DNA of 64,000 nt, taken from Bacillota bacterium (lineage in GTDB: Bacteria; Bacillota; Bacilli; Paenibacillales; UBA4045). Below the pieces are notes generated by a model. It searched no databases. It was not told where the DNA came from and saw only the letters and a list, made by a program, of their open reading frames with translations. The position numbers were made by a program, and so were the translations under genes. The DNA lies in NCBI GenBank assembly GCA_023441055.1, contig JAEZQY010000050.1:34446-98445 (forward strand), in the 5' to 3' direction. Positions within the stretch are counted from its first letter, which is position 1. Each line of letters begins with the position of its first letter. Positions 15,655-25,093 of the stretch are shown here, piece by piece.

Positions 15655-17526
15655 GTGGCTGCAAAGCGAATTCATAAATGGCTGAACCAGATTCGGGAAC
15701 GCTCCGATATGCTCTCGATCCAGAAGAAGCTTGTGATTTCGTATGTGTTTATTATTTTGCTGCCCATTGTGATCTTATCGATCTATGTGTTCAGCGCCTT
15801 CTATGAACGCACCCTGCGGGATATTACGCAGAGCAACGCGTACCTGCTGGAGGTCGAGAAGAATAATGTAACCAATAATATGGAGCTGATGGAGAGATCG
15901 GCCCAGCTAATCGACCCGGACACGAATGATGAGATCTCAGATTACCTGAACAGCGACGAAGAGGTGAAGGTGGAGGATCTGCTCGTCTTCCACGATAATG
16001 TGTACACGTATCTGCTCAAGCTGCAATTCAACAATCCGAATATCGGGAATATCCGAATCTTCGCCAAGAACGAGTATGTGAGCGAGATATGGCCGGTGTT
16101 CCTGCATGAGCGCAGAATTAGCGGTGAGCCCTGGTATGAGGAGCTGATGTCGCGCAAGGAAACGCTGTTCTGGCACATCCAACGGGAGGACAAGGATGTA
16201 CTTCAGCGCTATAGTCAGAACATCTCGCCATCGCCGAAAATCTCGCTGTTCCGCAAGATCCATTACAAGCTCGAACGTCAGCATGCAGGCGTATCCGAGG
16301 TTGATATGCAGCTCAGCGACTTCTTCGCGAAGACGTTCAGCGATATCCGCGACAGTCAGTCGCAGATGTTCGTCATGGATCGCGGCGGCCAGATGTATTG
16401 GAATCAGCAGGATCCGTTCCTGATGAATACCGGACTCTCCGAGACGCTGTTGCATGATCGCTTCACGGGAGCCGCGCGGGGGCATTCCGGCAGCTTCGAA
16501 TTTATGCATGACGAGATTCCGTATCTGGTGAACTACATCATGATCGACCCGTTAGAGGTGTATATGCTGCATGTCGCTTCGCTGGAGGAGACGATCAGCG
16601 GTATTCAGCGAATCCGCAATACCATTATTGCCGCGGCGCTCGTCCTGATCATCTTGCTCTCTGTCGCCTCCTATCAGCTGCATGCGTACATTCTGAAGAG
16701 CTTCCGCATCCTGTCGGAGTCAATGAAGAAGGTGCACTACGGGAATTTTAATGTCGACATTCCGATTCGCGGACATGGTGAGATCGGAGAGCTTGCGCAT
16801 CACTTCCGCAAGCTGATTCGCAAGATCAACAGTCTGATCGCCGATGCGGTCAATAAGCAGGCATCGGCTAAGGAAGCGGAGCTGCGCACGCTGAAGAATC
16901 AGATTGATGCGCACTTCCTTTACAACACGCTGGAGAATATCAAGATGCTGGCCGAGATCGAGGGACAATATCAGATCTCGGACTCCCTCACCTCACTCGG
17001 TAATATGATGCGCTACAATCTTCGCTGGAGCGGAGACTTCGTGCGCATTCGCGACGAGGTGGAGCATATTCGCAATTATATCGCTTTAATGAATATGCGG
17101 TATGACAATAAGATGAGCCTGATTGTCGAGATCGAGCCGGAGGCGCTGGAGCAGGAATTGCTCAAGATGACCTTGCAGCCGATTGTGGAGAACGCAGTGA
17201 AGCATGGGATGCGTAATAGCCCGACTTCCGATGCCGGATTAACGATTCGCATTCATGCGGATGCGGCAGGCGAGCTGACGACCATCATGATTGTCGATGA
17301 CGGTGTAGGGATGAGTACGGAGCAAGTGGAGATGCTCAACCGCAAGATGCGCGCGGGCGTGGAAGGGGGAACGGGAATCGGCTTGATCAATGTACATGAG
17401 CGAATCCGTCTGCACCACGGCCAGGAATGTGGGTTGATCGTGGCGAGCGAGCAGGATCAGTATACGAGAGTAACAGTCAGAATCCCTACTCTGTTGTTGT
17501 CCGGAGGTGCTAGTAACGATGCGTAG
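15655..17526 (+). CDS. Sensor histidine kinase, YesM type
   Basis: A 623-residue membrane kinase. Transmembrane helices at about 25-45 and 325-350 enclose a large extracellular sensor domain. A HAMP segment follows, then the His_kinase domain with LKNQIDAHFLYNTLENI (phospho-acceptor His in AHFLYNTL), and an HATPase with LQPIVENAVKHGM (N box), VDDGVGMS and GTGIGLINVHERI (G boxes). I place the start at GTG 15655, eight bases after CGGGGGT and downstream of the terminator; a start at 15565 would lie before the terminator hairpin. The stop overlaps the regulator gene by 8 bases. With that regulator it should sense a sugar and activate the adjacent transporter and hydrolase genes. Confidence 0.92.
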   Translation: MAAKRIHKWLNQIRERSDMLSIQKKLVISYVFIILLPIVILSIYVFSAFYERTLRDITQSNAYLLEVEKNNVTNNMELMERSAQLIDPDTNDEISDYLNSDEEVKVEDLLVFHDNVYTYLLKLQFNNPNIGNIRIFAKNEYVSEIWPVFLHERRISGEPWYEELMSRKETLFWHIQREDKDVLQRYSQNISPSPKISLFRKIHYKLERQHAGVSEVDMQLSDFFAKTFSDIRDSQSQMFVMDRGGQMYWNQQDPFLMNTGLSETLLHDRFTGAARGHSGSFEFMHDEIPYLVNYIMIDPLEVYMLHVASLEETISGIQRIRNTIIAAALVLIILLSVASYQLHAYILKSFRILSESMKKVHYGNFNVDIPIRGHGEIGELAHHFRKLIRKINSLIADAVNKQASAKEAELRTLKNQIDAHFLYNTLENIKMLAEIEGQYQISDSLTSLGNMMRYNLRWSGDFVRIRDEVEHIRNYIALMNMRYDNKMSLIVEIEPEALEQELLKMTLQPIVENAVKHGMRNSPTSDAGLTIRIHADAAGELTTIMIVDDGVGMSTEQVEMLNRKMRAGVEGGTGIGLINVHERIRLHHGQECGLIVASEQDQYTRVTVRIPTLLLSGGASNDA

Positions 17527-19075
17527 CTTATTGCTGGTAGATGATGAATCGAATATTCGCAGAGGCGTACAGGCGATGATCGAGCGCCAATTTCCCGAGC
17601 AGTTCCTCATTCATGCCGCCGCCAGCGGAGAGGATGCGCTGCGGATTGTCGAACAGACCGCCGTTGATATTGTCATTACGGATATTCGCATGCCGGGTAT
17701 GGACGGCATCGAATTGATTCAGCAGTTGAATCGACTGACGCGCACCCCGCTCATTATGATTCTCAGCGGGCATGATGACTTCCAATACGCGAAGGCAGCG
17801 ATGAAGCAGGATGTCAAGGAATACCTGCTCAAGCCGATCGTGCGGCAAGAGCTGGCCGAGGCGCTGCAGCGCATGGAGCAGGAATGTCAGCGTCGCGAGT
17901 CGATTGCCATTAAGCTCGATCTGACTGATCGCTATCTGGAGGAGCTGCGGGAATCTCAACTGGCCTATATCATGATGAACAGCAGCATTGAGCCGAGCGA
18001 GCTCCCAGAGATGCTGACGATGCTGCGGCTTGAAGCGTTCGAGTCGTCTTATTATATCGCCATTATCAAGCGGAATCAGGAGTCGGAACAGCGCTCCGAT
18101 CAACACCAATTCTACACGCAGCTGAAGCATCAGCTCAGACAGCTTGCAGCAGAGCGTGACGCAAAGCTAGTCGAGTTCATGGACAAGAACGGGCATCTCG
18201 TGGCGCTCATAACGGATGCCGATCCGCTTCGCGCGCTGTATGAGGGTATGGATCCGCATTATAGCCGATATTCGATTGGACTCAGTGATCGGATGAGCAA
18301 CCTTGGGCGGCTGCAGGAAGCGTATCAGCAGGCCCGCAAGGCGCTCAAGTATGCCTTCCTTCAGGCAGCCCCGGCTTATATTGCGTATCCTGTAATTGAT
18401 CAGCGGATCACGCAGTATGTCATTCCGCTGGAGCAGTTCGATAAGCTGGCGAATATGCTGGGCACCGACCGCGAACAGGAGATGAAGGCACTGCTGCAAG
18501 AGATCTTCGATATCGAACGGATCCGCAGCAATGATATCGCGTATCTGGAGGAGATCGCCAAGGCGCTCAATGAGCGGGTGCTTGATCGCGCCTTCCATCA
18601 ATACGGCGAGGAGTCGGTTGAGATCTTGAAGATTTATCGTCAAGTGGGCAGTATTTTCTCTATGGACAATTATTATGATTACTATCGAAGTGTGGAGAAT
18701 TTGCTGCAGCGGCTGAATGAATATGTGAAGAACATTAAGTCGGTGCATATCGATCACCGCGAGATGAAGAAGGCGATCGCCTACATTCATGAGCATTATG
18801 ATAAGGACCTGAATATGGCGATTGTATCGAACCATGTGTCGCTTAATTACTCCTACTTCAGCGAGATGTTCAAGGCGTACGCGGGCGATAACTTCGTCTC
18901 CTATCTGCGTAAGATCAGGATTGAAGCAGCCAAGAAGCTGCTGGACACCACGGATGCGAAAATATACCAAATCGGCGAGCAAGTCGGCTACCCGAATGCG
19001 AAGCACTTCAACCGCGCGTTCCGCGAGGTGTCGGGGATCAGCCCTGCGGAGTATCGAAGTCGAATCGATTCATGA
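17519..19075 (+). CDS. Response regulator, YesN type (receiver + AraC DNA-binding domain)
   Basis: A 518-residue transcription regulator. Residues 1-120 are a CheY-like receiver: acidic pocket DDES, phospho-acceptor Asp in DIVITDIRMPGMDGIEL, conserved Lys in YLLKPI. A central region of about 270 residues has no obvious motif. The C-terminal 100 residues are an AraC/XylS helix-turn-helix pair (NMAIVSNHVSLNYSYFSEMF; KIYQIGEQVGYPNAKHFNRA, ending SGISPAEYRS). ATG 17519 follows CCGGAGGT inside the kinase gene; an upstream GTG at 17507 is part of that ribosome site. Phosphorylated by the YesM-like kinase, it probably activates the lplB operon and the GH16 gene. Confidence 0.93.
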   Translation: MRSLLLVDDESNIRRGVQAMIERQFPEQFLIHAAASGEDALRIVEQTAVDIVITDIRMPGMDGIELIQQLNRLTRTPLIMILSGHDDFQYAKAAMKQDVKEYLLKPIVRQELAEALQRMEQECQRRESIAIKLDLTDRYLEELRESQLAYIMMNSSIEPSELPEMLTMLRLEAFESSYYIAIIKRNQESEQRSDQHQFYTQLKHQLRQLAAERDAKLVEFMDKNGHLVALITDADPLRALYEGMDPHYSRYSIGLSDRMSNLGRLQEAYQQARKALKYAFLQAAPAYIAYPVIDQRITQYVIPLEQFDKLANMLGTDREQEMKALLQEIFDIERIRSNDIAYLEEIAKALNERVLDRAFHQYGEESVEILKIYRQVGSIFSMDNYYDYYRSVENLLQRLNEYVKNIKSVHIDHREMKKAIAYIHEHYDKDLNMAIVSNHVSLNYSYFSEMFKAYAGDNFVSYLRKIRIEAAKKLLDTTDAKIYQIGEQVGYPNAKHFNRAFREVSGISPAEYRSRIDS

Positions 19076-19109
19076 ATGGTGCCGAGCTGGCGATTAGTGG
19101 AGGAACGGT

Positions 19110-20072
19110 ATGGCGTTTAATCGACAATGGGGAATGAGCGGGATGGGGAGAGGCATGATCATCCTACTGGGCGTGTGCGCGATCCTGGCAGGGTGTTCGA
19201 GCGAGAGCGTGACCAATCAGGATCAGAAGAATGAAGCGAATCGAGTGAATCAAGGGAGCGTGGAGCAGATGGCGGAGCAGGAACAATTCGATCAGGGTCA
19301 TGCAGGCTGGAAGCTGGTGTGGTCCGATGAGTTCGACGGCGAGCGGATCGATGAGCAGAAGTGGACGTATGATATAGGGAACGGCTTCACGGATGGCAAC
19401 GGCATATATATCTCGGGTTGGGGTAACAGTGAGTTGCAATATTACACGTCAAGAGATGAGAATGTGCATGTGTCCGACGGCGCGTTGCGGATCACTGCAA
19501 TTAAGGAGTCTTTTGAGGGGCATAGCTACACGTCCACTCGAGTGAAGACGAAGGGATTGTTCAGCCAGACCTACGGCAGATTCGAGATTCGCGCGCGTCT
19601 GCCAGTCGGCAGAGGCTTGTGGCCTGCTATCTGGATGCTTCCTGAGGAGAGCGAGTATGGAGGGTGGGCGGCGTCCGGCGAGATCGACATCATGGAGGCG
19701 AAGGGAAGCTTGCCGGATCAGACGTCTGGCGCGATCCATTATGGCGGCGTATGGCCGAATAATACGTATACTGCGGCAGAGCAACAGCTGCCGTCTGGCG
19801 AGCTTATCTCAGACTATCACGTGTATGCGCTCGAGTGGGAGCGTGAGGAGATTCGCTGGTATGTGGATGACGTATTGTTCCAGACGGCTAAGGATTGGCA
19901 CAGTGTGAACGCCGAAGGCGAGCGTCTGCCGTATCCGGCGCCGTTCGACAAGCCGTTCCATCTGCTGATCAATCTGGCCATCGGCGGGCACTTCGACGGC
20001 AACCCGGATGACGATACAGCATTCCCGGCTGTGATGGAAGTCGACTATGTGCGTGTGTATGAGAAGGAATGA
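19110..20072 (+). CDS. Glycoside hydrolase family 16 lipoprotein (beta-1,3-glucanase-like)
   Basis: A 320-residue secreted lipoprotein: signal peptide with lipobox ILAGC (Cys29), a Glu/Gln/Asn-rich spacer to about 65, then a GH16 jelly-roll catalytic domain starting LVWSDEFDGERIDEQKW. The active-site motif GEIDIMEAKG supplies nucleophile Glu191, Asp193 and acid/base Glu196; WPAIWMLP and the C-terminal beta-strand MEVDYVRVYEKE are typical of laminarinases. GGAGGAACGGT precedes the ATG. Being last after the two-component genes, it probably belongs to their transcript or regulon: it would cut beta-glucan at the cell surface for the LplB-type importer. Endo-beta-1,3 versus mixed-linkage specificity cannot be told. 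Confidence 0.9.
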   Translation: MAFNRQWGMSGMGRGMIILLGVCAILAGCSSESVTNQDQKNEANRVNQGSVEQMAEQEQFDQGHAGWKLVWSDEFDGERIDEQKWTYDIGNGFTDGNGIYISGWGNSELQYYTSRDENVHVSDGALRITAIKESFEGHSYTSTRVKTKGLFSQTYGRFEIRARLPVGRGLWPAIWMLPEESEYGGWAASGEIDIMEAKGSLPDQTSGAIHYGGVWPNNTYTAAEQQLPSGELISDYHVYALEWEREEIRWYVDDVLFQTAKDWHSVNAEGERLPYPAPFDKPFHLLINLAIGGHFDGNPDDDTAFPAVMEVDYVRVYEKE

Positions 20073-20086
20073 GCCGCATGTAATAA

Positions 20087-20120
20087 GATCGTCCCCGCCC
20101 TATTGAGGGTGGGGACGATC
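20087..20120. terminator. Bidirectional terminator between GH16 and nagA genes
   Basis: GATCGTCCCC and GGGGACGATC form a perfect 10-bp stem with an inner CCC/GGG extension between the convergent genes. Confidence 0.85.
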
Positions 20121-20125
20121 TGTTA

Positions 20126-21295
20126 TTATAGCTGCTTAGCGTTCCAGACTTCTCGGCTCCGTACATAGGTTCGCTCTAACTCGAGCTTATCGCAGCTGCT
20201 GACTACGATGAAGTCCGCGTCCTTGCCAGGTACAAGTGACCCCTTGCGATCGCTGATTCCTGCTTGACGAGCGGGAACCTCTGTCATCGACGGAAGCACT
20301 TGCTCCAGTGAGCGTCCGGTGTAGGCGATTACGTTGCGTACGGCCTGCAAGGTGTTGAGTGAGCTGCCGGCAAGGCTGCTGCCATCCGCTAATGTGATGC
20401 GCCCGTCCTGAACAACTACGTCGCCGTATGTGCCATTGGGCAGGTCCGCCGCTTCGACGGAGTCGGTGATCATACAGACACCCATCGAGCCCTTCACTTC
20501 AAATAGGAACTTAATGAGCTCAGGTCGCACATGGAAGCCGTCTGCGATGATCTCCGTAGTAAGCTCAGGCAGCATTAGACCCGAGCCGGCAACACCGGGT
20601 TCTCTATGATGAAGCGGGCTCATGCCGTTGAAGTGATGCGTCGTATGAGAGGCGCCTAGCGATACGGCTCGCTTCACCTCTTCAAGTGTGGCGTTGGAGT
20701 GTCCGATGGAGACGCGGACACCGCGCGAAGCATACCACTTCACCGCATCCATACCGCCTTCCACTTCAGGCGCAAGCGTGACCAGACGGATATGATTGTC
20801 TGATAGAGCTTGATACCTGGCCATCAAGCTCTCAGTAGGAAGCACGATATGGCTGGGGTCTTGCGCGCCTGCCCGAATGCGATCGATGAACGGTCCTTCC
20901 AGGTGAATACCGGCAATCTCCGCGCCCGACACACCGCGATTAATCGCGTCAGCCGCACTTCGCAGCGCTATGCTGATGCGTTCGTCGGAATCGGTTCTCG
21001 TCGTCGCCAGGAAGGATGTTGTTCCATGGGCCGCGTGATACTTGCTGAATGCGTCCAAGCTCTCATAACTGCCATCGCTGGCTGAATACCCCATTGCGCC
21101 ATGTGTATGCACGTCGATCAAGCCCGGAAGAATAGCTTTACCTTGCAGATCGTGTACGACATCCGCTTCGGAAGCTGTGAAGGGCTCCGTATGAATGGCA
21201 TGAATCTTGCCAGATTCGGTTACTACTAATGTTCCGGCAGGGACTACTCCGTCCGGCGTATAAATCTTAGCGTTCGTATAAGCTGTATATCGCAT
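20126..21295 (-). CDS. nagA: N-acetylhexosamine-6-phosphate deacetylase (NagA/AgaA family)
   Basis: A 389-residue amidohydrolase that removes acetate from N-acetylglucosamine- or N-acetylgalactosamine-6-phosphate in the cytoplasm. Motifs: GLIDVHTHGAMGYSASDGSY (metal site), GIHLEGPFID, VTLAPEVEGG, ISIGHSNATLEEVK, THHFNGMSPLHHREPG and GMCMITDS-like VCMITDSVEA with the catalytic Asp. It is the last gene of the minus-strand sugar operon. Sequence family alone does not separate GlcNAc from GalNAc substrates, but the operon carries AgaS, a tagatose-6-P kinase and a tagatose-bisphosphate aldolase and no NagB, which points to GalNAc-6-phosphate. GGAAGGTG precedes the ATG. Confidence 0.9.
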   Translation of the reverse strand: MRYTAYTNAKIYTPDGVVPAGTLVVTESGKIHAIHTEPFTASEADVVHDLQGKAILPGLIDVHTHGAMGYSASDGSYESLDAFSKYHAAHGTTSFLATTRTDSDERISIALRSAADAINRGVSGAEIAGIHLEGPFIDRIRAGAQDPSHIVLPTESLMARYQALSDNHIRLVTLAPEVEGGMDAVKWYASRGVRVSIGHSNATLEEVKRAVSLGASHTTHHFNGMSPLHHREPGVAGSGLMLPELTTEIIADGFHVRPELIKFLFEVKGSMGVCMITDSVEAADLPNGTYGDVVVQDGRITLADGSSLAGSSLNTLQAVRNVIAYTGRSLEQVLPSMTEVPARQAGISDRKGSLVPGKDADFIVVSSCDKLELERTYVRSREVWNAKQL

Positions 21296-21373
21296 GCTTC
21301 ACCTTCCTTGAACATAATGCCTATCTTATCGATCTCGATATAAGATTGCGCTAATTGCTCTAAGAATAGAATG

Positions 21374-22318
21374 CTACAGCGCCGCGACCTTAACCTGCGG
21401 CAGCAGCACGTCCAGATCGGCTAGCCGCAGGCCGCCGGTCTCCTCCGTCATCGCGCTGGCTGTGGCGACAGCGGTCGCGTACGCGAGCCGTTCCTCGATC
21501 GATAGTCCACGCGCTTCCGCTACGGCCATCCCGCCCACGAATGCGTCGCCGCAGCCAACTGTGTTCACAGCTTGCACGCGGGGCGCCGTGACGCGGTATA
21601 GCTGTCCCTCGTGGCCTGCAATAGCGCCGTCTCCACCGAGCGTAACGGCCACCGTGCGAATGCCCTGCTCCATAAGCGAGAGCACGCCGGCCTGAATGTC
21701 TGACTCAGTCGGCTGGTCAATCCCGAGCAACACGCCGATCTCATCCTCGTTAGGCTTAATGAATGCAGGCTTGGCTAGCAGAGATTTATGCAGCGCTTGA
21801 CCGCTCGTGTCCAGATATACGGTAGCGCCTCGCTTGGACGCGCTGTTAATCAAGCGGGCATACCAGTCAATCGGCGCGCCTGCAGGCAGACTGCCAGAGA
21901 ATGCGATTATGGCTGAGCGGGCGGCTAATTCCTCCACGATCGCCCCCATCTGATCAAGATCTGCCGCGTCAATGGTCAGGCCCTGCTCTAGAATTTCAGT
22001 CGATTGAATGGATTGGTCTGCGTCGTCAATAATGTTCAGGCAAATCCGTGATTCTCCGCGCACGCTATGAAATTTATGGCTCAGGTCTAGCGCATCGAGC
22101 ATGCTCAGAATGTGCTGTCCATTCCAACCGCCGACGACTCCGCTCGCCATAACCTCGTGGCCTAATTGCTGGATGACACGGGCCGCATTCAGACCCTTGC
22201 CGCCCGGTGTAGTGTTCATCCTCGCCGTACGATTCACCGTTCCGACCGTGAACCCCGGTATCCAATACGTCTTATCGATCGCGGCATTCAATGTAACCGT
22301 TGTGATCAGCTTATTCAT
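21374..22318 (-). CDS. lacC: Hexose-1-phosphate / tagatose-6-phosphate kinase (LacC/FruK family)
   Basis: About 314 residues, PfkB-family sugar kinase of the LacC/1-phosphofructokinase branch. It opens with ITTVTLNAAIDKTYWIPGF, has TPGGKGLNAARVIQQLG (substrate-binding Gly-Gly loop) and ends with the PfkB signature NTVGCGDAFVGGMAVAEA containing the catalytic Asp. Of several in-frame ATGs I choose 22318, eight bases after GGAG; 22321 is equally possible, while 22336 would overlap the upstream stop. Within this operon it fits phosphorylation of tagatose-6-phosphate to tagatose-1,6-bisphosphate, feeding the aldolase encoded immediately upstream. Fructose-1-phosphate is the alternative substrate. 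Confidence 0.85.
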   Translation of the reverse strand: MNKLITTVTLNAAIDKTYWIPGFTVGTVNRTARMNTTPGGKGLNAARVIQQLGHEVMASGVVGGWNGQHILSMLDALDLSHKFHSVRGESRICLNIIDDADQSIQSTEILEQGLTIDAADLDQMGAIVEELAARSAIIAFSGSLPAGAPIDWYARLINSASKRGATVYLDTSGQALHKSLLAKPAFIKPNEDEIGVLLGIDQPTESDIQAGVLSLMEQGIRTVAVTLGGDGAIAGHEGQLYRVTAPRVQAVNTVGCGDAFVGGMAVAEARGLSIEERLAYATAVATASAMTEETGGLRLADLDVLLPQVKVAAL

Positions 22319-22335
22319 CATCGCGTCTCCATGCA

Positions 22336-23202
22336 TCAGCGGAATAGCCGGGCCTTGCCCGCGCTGCCGATCAACAGCATCTTCTCCATCGCCGCTTCCT
22401 TAAGCGCCTGCTTGGCAGGCACCATATACTTGCGCGGATCATTCTCATCCGGGTTCTGACGGAACACATCCTTAATCGCATCCGAGAAAATAATCCTAAG
22501 CTCAGTCGCCACATTCATCTTCGCCATGCCCAGCGACACGCAGCGCTTCACCTGCTCGTCAGGAATGCCGGAGCCGCCGTGCAGCACGAGCGGCACAGCC
22601 ACCCGATCCGCTATGCGCTCAATGCGATCGAAATCGATCTTCGGCTCACCCTTATAGATCCCGTGGGCAGTACCGATTGCCGGCGCGAGCGTAGGCACGC
22701 CCGTGCGTTCAACGAACTGCGCGCATTCGTCTGGATCGGCCAGCTGCGCCTCGTGGTCATCGACCGAGATATCATCCTCGACGCCGCCTACTCGGCCGAG
22801 CTCAGCTTCCACGTTGACGCCTGCCGCTAAGCCCAATTCAACAATCTTGGCTGTCATGGCGACATTGCGTTCGAATGGCTCATGTGAGGCGTCAATCATA
22901 ACGGATGTATAGCCTGCGCGGATGCATTGCACGATCGTGCTGTAATCGCTGCAATGATCCAGATGCATAGCGATTGGAATGTTGGTACGCGCCGCTGCTG
23001 TCTTGGCAGCCGCCGCGATATAATCCGCGCCCAGATGCTTCACAGTACCGACTGTCGATTGGAGAATGAGCGGTGCATCTAATTCTGCGGCAGCCTCAAC
23101 GACGGCTTGCAGCATCTCTAAGGTGTGTACATTGAATGCGCCGACACAGAAGCCCTCGCGCCTAGCTGTCTGCAATAATGGTGTAGAAGATACCAATGTC
23201 AT
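22336..23202 (-). CDS. gatY: Class II tagatose-bisphosphate aldolase (GatY/KbaY-like)
   Basis: A 288-residue zinc-dependent class II aldolase that splits ketose-1,6-bisphosphate into dihydroxyacetone phosphate and glyceraldehyde-3-phosphate. Zinc and catalytic motifs: MHLDHCSDYS, NVEAELGRVGGVEDD, AIGTAHGIYKGEPKIDF, LVLHGGSGIPDEQV and MNVATELRI. The AELGRVGGVEDDISVD block and overall length are closer to GatY/KbaY (tagatose-specific) than to FbaA. AAGGAGG precedes the ATG. It overlaps the 3' end of the ROK kinase gene by 4 bases, so they are co-translated. Fructose-bisphosphate aldolase activity cannot be excluded, but operon content favours tagatose-bisphosphate. Confidence 0.88.
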   Translation of the reverse strand: MTLVSSTPLLQTARREGFCVGAFNVHTLEMLQAVVEAAAELDAPLILQSTVGTVKHLGADYIAAAAKTAAARTNIPIAMHLDHCSDYSTIVQCIRAGYTSVMIDASHEPFERNVAMTAKIVELGLAAGVNVEAELGRVGGVEDDISVDDHEAQLADPDECAQFVERTGVPTLAPAIGTAHGIYKGEPKIDFDRIERIADRVAVPLVLHGGSGIPDEQVKRCVSLGMAKMNVATELRIIFSDAIKDVFRQNPDENDPRKYMVPAKQALKEAAMEKMLLIGSAGKARLFR

Positions 23203-24203
23203 ACTTGTTCTGCCTCCTTCGAATGGTAACGCTGCGAAGCGAATAACGCGGAGCCGATCACACCTGCATCATCTGTTAATGCAGCTGTCGTTAATGTAAT
23301 GGCCTCAGCCAGACCTGGCAGCAGTTCAGCATACAGGGTCTCGCGAGCAGGGGCCAGCAGACGTTCACCGGCATTGGATGCCCCTCCGCCGACGATGATG
23401 ACGTCAGGGCTGTATAATGTACCGGCTGCTGCTAACGCATGGCCGAGCGTATGTCCTGTATGATGCATGACCTCTATGCATAGCGGATCATGCTGATCAT
23501 AGCCTTCCGAGACATCGGCTGCGGTCAGCCTGCTGTAATCCTCGTTGTTGTACTTGACGCGCAGCACGCTGTCCCTTCCGCGCTCCAGCTGCTCAATCGC
23601 CTGTCTCACAATGCCTGTAGCGGAGAGTACGGTTTCGTAGCAGCCCGTCTTGCCGCAATTGCAGGCGTACTGAATCCCGGCTCCTCGAATATGGCCGAGC
23701 TCACCAGCCATAAACCCGTTGCCGTAGAATAATTGCCCCTTCACTGAATACGCGCAGGCTAATCCGGTGCCGAGTGTCACACCGAGCACATGGTTGTAGG
23801 GCTTACCAGCACCGATCATCGCCTCGCCGTACACGTACATGCGCACATCATTGTCTACATAGACTGGCAGCGAGGTGAGGGAAGCCAGGATTCTGGCCGC
23901 CTCAATATTGTACCAACCTAAGTTGCTTGCTCCGATCGCTATGCCGCGAGATGGATCGACCAGCCCCGGACAGCCGAGACCGACTGCTTGAGGGCTGCCG
24001 TCATTGGCGGCTAACCGCACGATTTCCTTCACCATGTTCGCTATCTTGTTAATGACATAATCGCTGCCCTTGCTGGTTTCAGTAGGCTGCTTGATCTTGT
24101 GCAGCACATCTCCGTCTGCTGTTACCGCGCCGCATACGATATTCGTACCGCCTAAGTCGATGCCGATATACAGCGGCTGGTTATTCACTTGCGTGCGCAT
24201 CAT
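23199..24203 (-). CDS. ROK-family sugar kinase (candidate N-acetylgalactosamine kinase)
   Basis: A 334-residue ROK kinase. The phosphate loop YIGIDLGGTNIVCGAV is at about 12-27; the zinc-binding motif CNCGKTGCYE with an upstream His in GELGHIRGAG marks ROK glucokinase/N-acetylhexosamine kinases; GVTLGTGLACAY is the second ATP-site segment. There is no helix-turn-helix, so this is an enzyme, not a repressor. GAGGAG lies nine bases before the ATG. No PTS gene is present in the operon, so this kinase is the likely source of the 6-phosphosugar used by NagA. By position it should phosphorylate N-acetylgalactosamine; glucose or GlcNAc are alternatives. Confidence 0.88.
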   Translation of the reverse strand: MMRTQVNNQPLYIGIDLGGTNIVCGAVTADGDVLHKIKQPTETSKGSDYVINKIANMVKEIVRLAANDGSPQAVGLGCPGLVDPSRGIAIGASNLGWYNIEAARILASLTSLPVYVDNDVRMYVYGEAMIGAGKPYNHVLGVTLGTGLACAYSVKGQLFYGNGFMAGELGHIRGAGIQYACNCGKTGCYETVLSATGIVRQAIEQLERGRDSVLRVKYNNEDYSRLTAADVSEGYDQHDPLCIEVMHHTGHTLGHALAAAGTLYSPDVIIVGGGASNAGERLLAPARETLYAELLPGLAEAITLTTAALTDDAGVIGSALFASQRYHSKEAEQV

Positions 24204-24236
24204 GGAACGCCACTCCTCTAATTTAGAATAAGAGAG

Positions 24237-25034
24237 TTATGAAGGGATGGGATCAGCATAATGAATGGTGATGCCCAGTTCTTGCAGCCTGTTCTCCAGG
24301 TGCGCATCCAACGTAGCATCGGTTACGCAACCATGGAGCATGGATAAATCAGCATAGCTGAAAAGGGAGGTTCGCCCAGCCTTGCTGCTGTCGAATACGG
24401 CCACAACCTGCTTGGAGCGGCTGATCAGCATTCGGCCAATCTCAGCTTCCAGCTCGGAGTAGGTTGTAAGACCGCTCTCGACGGATATCCCGTCAATGCC
24501 GATGAACATCGTACCGATATTCAATCGTTCGACTGTAGATTGCGCTAACGGTCCGCACAGCTCGAAGCTCTTGCTGCGCATCACGCCGCCAGTCAGCACG
24601 ACCTGCACACCCTCGCTGTCCGCGAGCTCAACCGCGATATTGACCGCATTGGTCACGATCGTAATGCCGCTCCGCTGCTTCAGCTCCCGCGCGAGCAGGA
24701 ACGTCGTAGTTCCGCCGGTCAGCCCGATGACATCGCCCTCCTTGACCAAGGCGGCCGCCTTGCGCGCGATCGCTTCTTTCTCCAGGCGAAGCAGCCATGT
24801 TTTCTCACTGAATGAGTATTCCTTGACCGCTCCCCCGTGATCGAACTGCGCCCCGCCGATGGTACGAATGACTTGGTCTGTCCGGGCCAGCATATCTAGA
24901 TCACGCCTGGCCGTCGCCTCTGAGCAGCCGATCCGCTCGGTAAGCTCCACGAGTGTGATGCGGCCTTCCCTCCGCAGCCATTGCATAATCTGTTCTCTGC
25001 GTCTCTCGCCCTTAGATAGTGTGGTGTCGTTCAC
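24237..25034 (-). CDS. DeoR-family transcriptional repressor (AgaR-like)
   Basis: About 265 residues. N-terminal winged helix-turn-helix (ERREQIMQWLRREGRI; LTERIGCSEATARRDLDML), then a DeoR C-terminal sugar-phosphate sensor domain (VIGLTGGTTTFLLARELK; VVLTGGVMRSKSFELCGP). I place the start at GTG 25034 because GGAG stands eight bases before it; GTG 25043 lies within that ribosome site. It sits inside the operon between agaS and the kinase gene, and should repress it until a pathway intermediate such as a 6-phosphosugar binds. A candidate operator lies in the agaS promoter (26188-26201). Confidence 0.88.
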   Translation of the reverse strand: MNDTTLSKGERRREQIMQWLRREGRITLVELTERIGCSEATARRDLDMLARTDQVIRTIGGAQFDHGGAVKEYSFSEKTWLLRLEKEAIARKAAALVKEGDVIGLTGGTTTFLLARELKQRSGITIVTNAVNIAVELADSEGVQVVLTGGVMRSKSFELCGPLAQSTVERLNIGTMFIGIDGISVESGLTTYSELEAEIGRMLISRSKQVVAVFDSSKAGRTSLFSYADLSMLHGCVTDATLDAHLENRLQELGITIHYADPIPS

Positions 25035-25054
25035 GGGGATCACTCCAATACGTT

Positions 25055-25093
25055 TAGGGCTCGTTACAGAAGCTATTCCGTACCGATGCCTTA
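25055..25093 (-). repeat. 39-bp palindromic element, copy 2 (contains agaS stop codon)
   Basis: Thirty-six of 39 bases match the element after serC (10250-10288). Relative to transcription it is in reverse orientation, so its TTA end supplies the TAA stop of agaS. On the minus-strand RNA the stem keeps pairing with one mismatch and one G-U. Confidence 0.75.

Noticed and set aside
18167..19006. Antisense frame (279 codons) opposite the response regulator
   Set aside because: Shadow of a clear AraC-type regulator gene; no family motif or ribosome site.
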